Source: Treponema sp.
GTDB taxonomy: Bacteria > Spirochaetota > Spirochaetia > Treponematales > Breznakiellaceae
Length of the DNA stretch: 39,376 bases
Reading direction: 5' to 3'
Assembly: GCA_031267675.1 (NCBI GenBank)
Contig: JAIRYT010000073.1
Location: forward strand, 1-39,376
Shown here: one piece after another, positions 37,157 through 39,376 of the stretch
How positions within the stretch are numbered: position 1 is the first letter of the stretch
Layout of the letters: every line of letters starts with the position of its first letter
Translations under genes and position numbers: made by a program
The notes under the pieces: generated by a model
What the model was told of the DNA's origin: nothing
The model's input: the letters and a program-made list of their open reading frames with translations, nothing else
Database searches by the model: none

Positions 37157-38007
37157 AACCGGATTGGATCAGGGTCCGTTATCCGGCGGGCGCTTCCTTT
37201 AAACAGGTGGACGAAACTCTTGCGCGCCGCAGCCTTCATACGGTATGTGACCAGGCGCGCTGCCCCAACAAGGGGGAATGCTGGGCGCTGGGAACGGCGA
37301 CCTTTATGATCCTTGGCGATATTTGTACGCGGGGCTGCCGCTTCTGCGCCGTCGCCACAGGCAAAAACGGCAGCCCGGTAAGGCCGGACGAAGGAGACCG
37401 TCTGGCCGCCGCTGTCGCGGAATTAAAACTTGACTATGTGGTGCTTACCTCGGTTGATCGCGATGATTTACGCGACCGGGGGGCGGGGCACTTTGCCCGC
37501 TGCATATACGCGCTGCGGGAGCGCTGCCGCGCCGTAAAGATTGAAGCGCTCATTCCCGACTATTTTGGCGGCGAATTAGAAACCGTTCTTGACGCCGCGC
37601 CCGACGTCATCGCCCACAATGTTGAAACGGTGCGGTCACTGCAGTCGGCGGCGCGGGACGCGCGCGCGTCTTTTGACAAAAGTCTGCGGACACTCATTGA
37701 AGCAAAAAGCCGCTTTAAAGAGAACACCGGCGGAAAAACAAAAACAAGTTTGATGCTTGGATTGGGAGAAACACATAAAGAAATTCTTTCCTGTATGGAC
37801 GAACTGCGAAGCGCCAATGTGGATATTCTGGTAATCGGCCAGTATCTGCAGCCGTCAAAACAACAGCTTCCTGTTTCCCGCTATATTACGCCCGAAGAAT
37901 TTGAGCGATACCGCGATACGGCGCTTAAAAAAGGTTTTGCCTCGGTAATTTCCGAACCCTTGGCGCGTACCAGTTATCACGCAAAAAAAACCTACAGCGA
38001 ATCGTGA
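37153..38007 (+). CDS. lipA: Lipoyl synthase
   Basis: A 284-residue radical-SAM enzyme. The auxiliary cluster motif CX4CX5C is Cys32, Cys37 and Cys43 (CDQARCPNKGEC). The SAM-cluster motif CxxxCxxC is Cys58, Cys62 and Cys65 (CTRGCRFC). The conserved C-terminal serine is in ARTSYHA. It inserts two sulfur atoms into protein-bound octanoyl groups. Other family motifs present include YVVLTSVDRDDLRDRGAGHF, HNVETV and MLGLGE. The start overlaps the DUF4105 stop (ATGA) and the stop overlaps the next start (GTGA). It is grouped with lipoate ligase genes, so both synthesis and salvage are encoded here. Confidence 0.96.
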   Translation: MKPDWIRVRYPAGASFKQVDETLARRSLHTVCDQARCPNKGECWALGTATFMILGDICTRGCRFCAVATGKNGSPVRPDEGDRLAAAVAELKLDYVVLTSVDRDDLRDRGAGHFARCIYALRERCRAVKIEALIPDYFGGELETVLDAAPDVIAHNVETVRSLQSAARDARASFDKSLRTLIEAKSRFKENTGGKTKTSLMLGLGETHKEILSCMDELRSANVDILVIGQYLQPSKQQLPVSRYITPEEFERYRDTALKKGFASVISEPLARTSYHAKKTYSES

Positions 38008-38312
38008 TTACTATCGAAGTGGTGGGAAAACCGCCTGGCGGTAAATTGATTCGCGTAAGCGCGCGCGTCAAAGACGGCGTGTTCCAGTCTGTTTCGATAC
38101 GCGGTGATTTTTTTGCCAGCCCCGAAGAGGGCTTTGACAACGCGCAGGACGCGCTGGCGGGAACGGCCGTTTCCGCGCTCGAAGAAAATTTTGCCTGTTT
38201 CCTTGCCCGCGAAGGCGTGGAAACAAGCGGCATAACGCCGGCCAGCCTTGCCGCGCTTGTATCGGAAGGCATTTTATCAAAAGAAAATGGAAAGGAACCT
38301 TTACCGGCATGA
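38004..38312 (+). CDS. Lipoate-protein ligase accessory (LplB / C-terminal-domain) protein
   Basis: A 102-residue protein with a GTG start overlapping the lipA stop. GKPPGGKLIRVSARVKDGVF followed by SIRGDFFASPEEGF is the pattern of the C-terminal accessory domain of lipoate-protein ligase (KVPGGKLIR...GDFF). In many bacteria this domain is fused to LplA; in archaea such as Thermoplasma it is a separate protein, LplB, needed for lipoate activation. Here it is separate and encoded directly before LplA, with a 4-nt overlap. It should assist formation of lipoyl-AMP. Confidence 0.8.
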   Translation: MITIEVVGKPPGGKLIRVSARVKDGVFQSVSIRGDFFASPEEGFDNAQDALAGTAVSALEENFACFLAREGVETSGITPASLAALVSEGILSKENGKEPLPA

Positions 38313-39082
38313 GCCACCTATTCCGCCTCTTTAACACCGGATACAACAACTGCTATTACAATATGGGCCTGGACGAAGCCCTTCTTGAAAGTACGGCAAA
38401 GGGCGAATTACCCGTGCTGCGTTTTTACGGATGGAAACCCGCCGCCGTTTCTGTCGGGTACTTTCAGGGTTTGCGGGAAGAAGTTGATGTCCAGGCGTGC
38501 AGGCGCTTTGGTTTTGACGTGGTGCGCCGTATTTCCGGCGGCGGCGCGGTGTTTCATAAATCAGAATTAACCTACAGCATCGTTATTCCGCTGACCCACC
38601 CCCTGGCGGATGCGGACCTTAACAATTCATACCGTACGCTTTGCGCAGGCCTTATTGAAGGCCTTGCCCTTGCCGGCGTCCATGCCGAATTTTCAGGCAT
38701 TAATGACATTGTCGTTAAAAGCGCGGGCAAAACCCGTAAAATTTCGGGGAACGCCCAGACCCGCCGCAAAGGATGCGTACTGCAGCACGGAACAGTGCTT
38801 TTGGATAACGATATTGAAACCATGTTTAACGTGCTCAAAATACCGGCGGAAAAAATAAAGGGAACCCTGATGCGCGAGGCAAAAGAGCGGGTTACCAACC
38901 TGCGCGATCTTTTAAAACAGCCGCCGTCTTTTGACGAAGCGCGCCGCCTGTTTGAGGAAGGCTTTAAAAAAGCGCTGGATCTGGAATACCGCGCCGTTTC
39001 CCCGAATAACGAGGAATCCGCGCGGGCGCTCCTGCTCGCGCAAGAAAAATTCTCCACCGCGGAATGGATTTATAAACGGTAA
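38309..39082 (+). CDS. lplA: Lipoate-protein ligase catalytic subunit
   Basis: A 257-residue protein of the BPL/LplA fold. Motifs are YYNMGLDEALLE, LRFYGWKPAAVSVGYFQ, VVRRISGGGAVFHKSELTYS (lipoyl-AMP binding), SGINDIVV, KISGNAQTRRKGCVLQHGT (with the catalytic Lys nearby) and a C-terminal helical region. It lacks the fused accessory domain, which is supplied by the preceding gene. It attaches lipoate to E2 subunits or the glycine-cleavage H protein, using ATP. The start overlaps the accessory gene stop (ATGA). It is the last gene of the 34280-39082 operon. Confidence 0.93.
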   Translation: MSHLFRLFNTGYNNCYYNMGLDEALLESTAKGELPVLRFYGWKPAAVSVGYFQGLREEVDVQACRRFGFDVVRRISGGGAVFHKSELTYSIVIPLTHPLADADLNNSYRTLCAGLIEGLALAGVHAEFSGINDIVVKSAGKTRKISGNAQTRRKGCVLQHGTVLLDNDIETMFNVLKIPAEKIKGTLMREAKERVTNLRDLLKQPPSFDEARRLFEEGFKKALDLEYRAVSPNNEESARALLLAQEKFSTAEWIYKR

Positions 39083-39199
39083 AAAAACGCGCAGGCGGCT
39101 GGAACCCGGGCCGAAGGCCGGGATAATATACGGGCCTTACGCGCAATAGCGCCAGTAACCGGTATTGATAACTGCTTTTTAGTATGACAGAATGGAATT

Positions 39200-39322
39200 A
39201 TGAAACAGTTTCTTTGTATTTTTGCACTCTTGGTTGGGTTTACCGGTAATATTCCGGCCCTGGAGTTCCCCCGGTTTGGCGGACAGGTGATTAAGCCGCT
39301 TTTGTTAATGCTACCGGTGTAG
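39200..39322 (+). CDS. Short secreted stub, probably truncated gene
   Basis: A 40-residue ORF with a convincing signal peptide (KQFLCIFALLVGFTGNIPAL) followed by only EFPRFGGQVIKPLLLMLPV before a stop. TGGAAT lies a few nt before the ATG. A signal peptide with almost no mature part suggests the start of a larger exported protein, perhaps cut by rearrangement near the stop. The terminator that follows closely would end its transcript. It may alternatively encode a small secreted peptide. Confidence 0.4.
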   Translation: MKQFLCIFALLVGFTGNIPALEFPRFGGQVIKPLLLMLPV

Positions 39323-39330
39323 CATATCCG

Positions 39331-39353
39331 AGCGTAGAGTGTCTACGCTTTTT
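39331..39353 (+). terminator. Intrinsic terminator
   Basis: A perfect 8-bp stem AGCGTAGA-GTG-TCTACGCT with a T-run at 39349-39353. It lies just after the 40-residue ORF and at the end of the lipA-lplA region. Confidence 0.75.
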
Positions 39354-39376
39354 GTTGTAATAGATTTCAATGTATT

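Noticed and set aside
39100-39135. Terminator after lplA
   Set aside because: The CCCGGGCC-GAA-GGCCGGG hairpin needs a bulge and has no T-run, so it was not called.

Overview
This window looks like a spirochaete chromosome segment, most likely a Treponema-type genome of the insect-gut kind. That assignment is inference from gene content: a type III glutamine synthetase behind a textbook sigma-54 promoter, a LpoB/COG3014/LPP20 envelope-lipoprotein operon, an adenylate cyclase/FecR/outer-membrane operon, a two-domain NDP kinase and many small secreted or lipoprotein-like genes. No rRNA or taxonomic marker is present to confirm it.

Layout. 0-0.6 kb: the N-terminus of an IS5-type transposase running off the left edge, next to a gene remnant and one copy of a dispersed repeat. 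0.7-5.85 kb: an XRE regulator divergent from a six-gene envelope operon (small protein, LpoB-like, COG3014-like, LPP20-like and a tandem pair of paralogous secreted proteins) closed by a strong terminator. 5.87-8.1 kb: sigma-54-driven glnN. 8.1-10.2 kb, minus strand: tandem-domain ndk, tRNA-Leu(UAA), tatD. 10.2-12.3 kb: EF-G. 12.3-18.1 kb, minus strand: class A penicillin-binding protein overlapping a very large hybrid histidine kinase. 18.4-19.0 kb: flavin-reductase-like protein.

19.1-25.7 kb is an AT-rich accessory island of small orphan genes. It includes an NTF2-fold immunity-like protein, a VapB antitoxin with a broken VapC, several membrane proteins, and on the minus strand an Rhs C-terminal tip with a frameshift, followed by an overlapping membrane-protein gene that could be its immunity protein. 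Most genes here are followed directly by a copy of one short repeat in the same orientation as the gene. The result looks like a bank of gene-plus-repeat modules and is the most unusual structure in the window. Two further palindromic repeat families lie in the same island.

25.7-39.4 kb returns to GC-richer core genes: an M23 peptidase with a small 2[4Fe-4S] ferredoxin; adenylate cyclase, FecR protein and duplicated-barrel outer-membrane protein in overlapping reading frames; a conserved hypothetical; dCMP deaminase; then a tightly overlapping operon of PfkB-type sugar kinase, CYTH protein, a DUF4105/Lnb-like protein, lipoyl synthase, and a bipartite lipoate ligase made of separate accessory and catalytic proteins. 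A 40-residue stub and a terminator end the window.

A recurring regulatory theme is that several core genes (the 1268 gene, ndk, fusA, the PBP gene and the dCMP deaminase gene) have a -10-like box ending only 5-7 nt before the ATG and no Shine-Dalgarno sequence, which suggests leaderless mRNAs. ndk and fusA may be served by one symmetric bidirectional promoter. All assignments come from reading the sequence; no database search was run.
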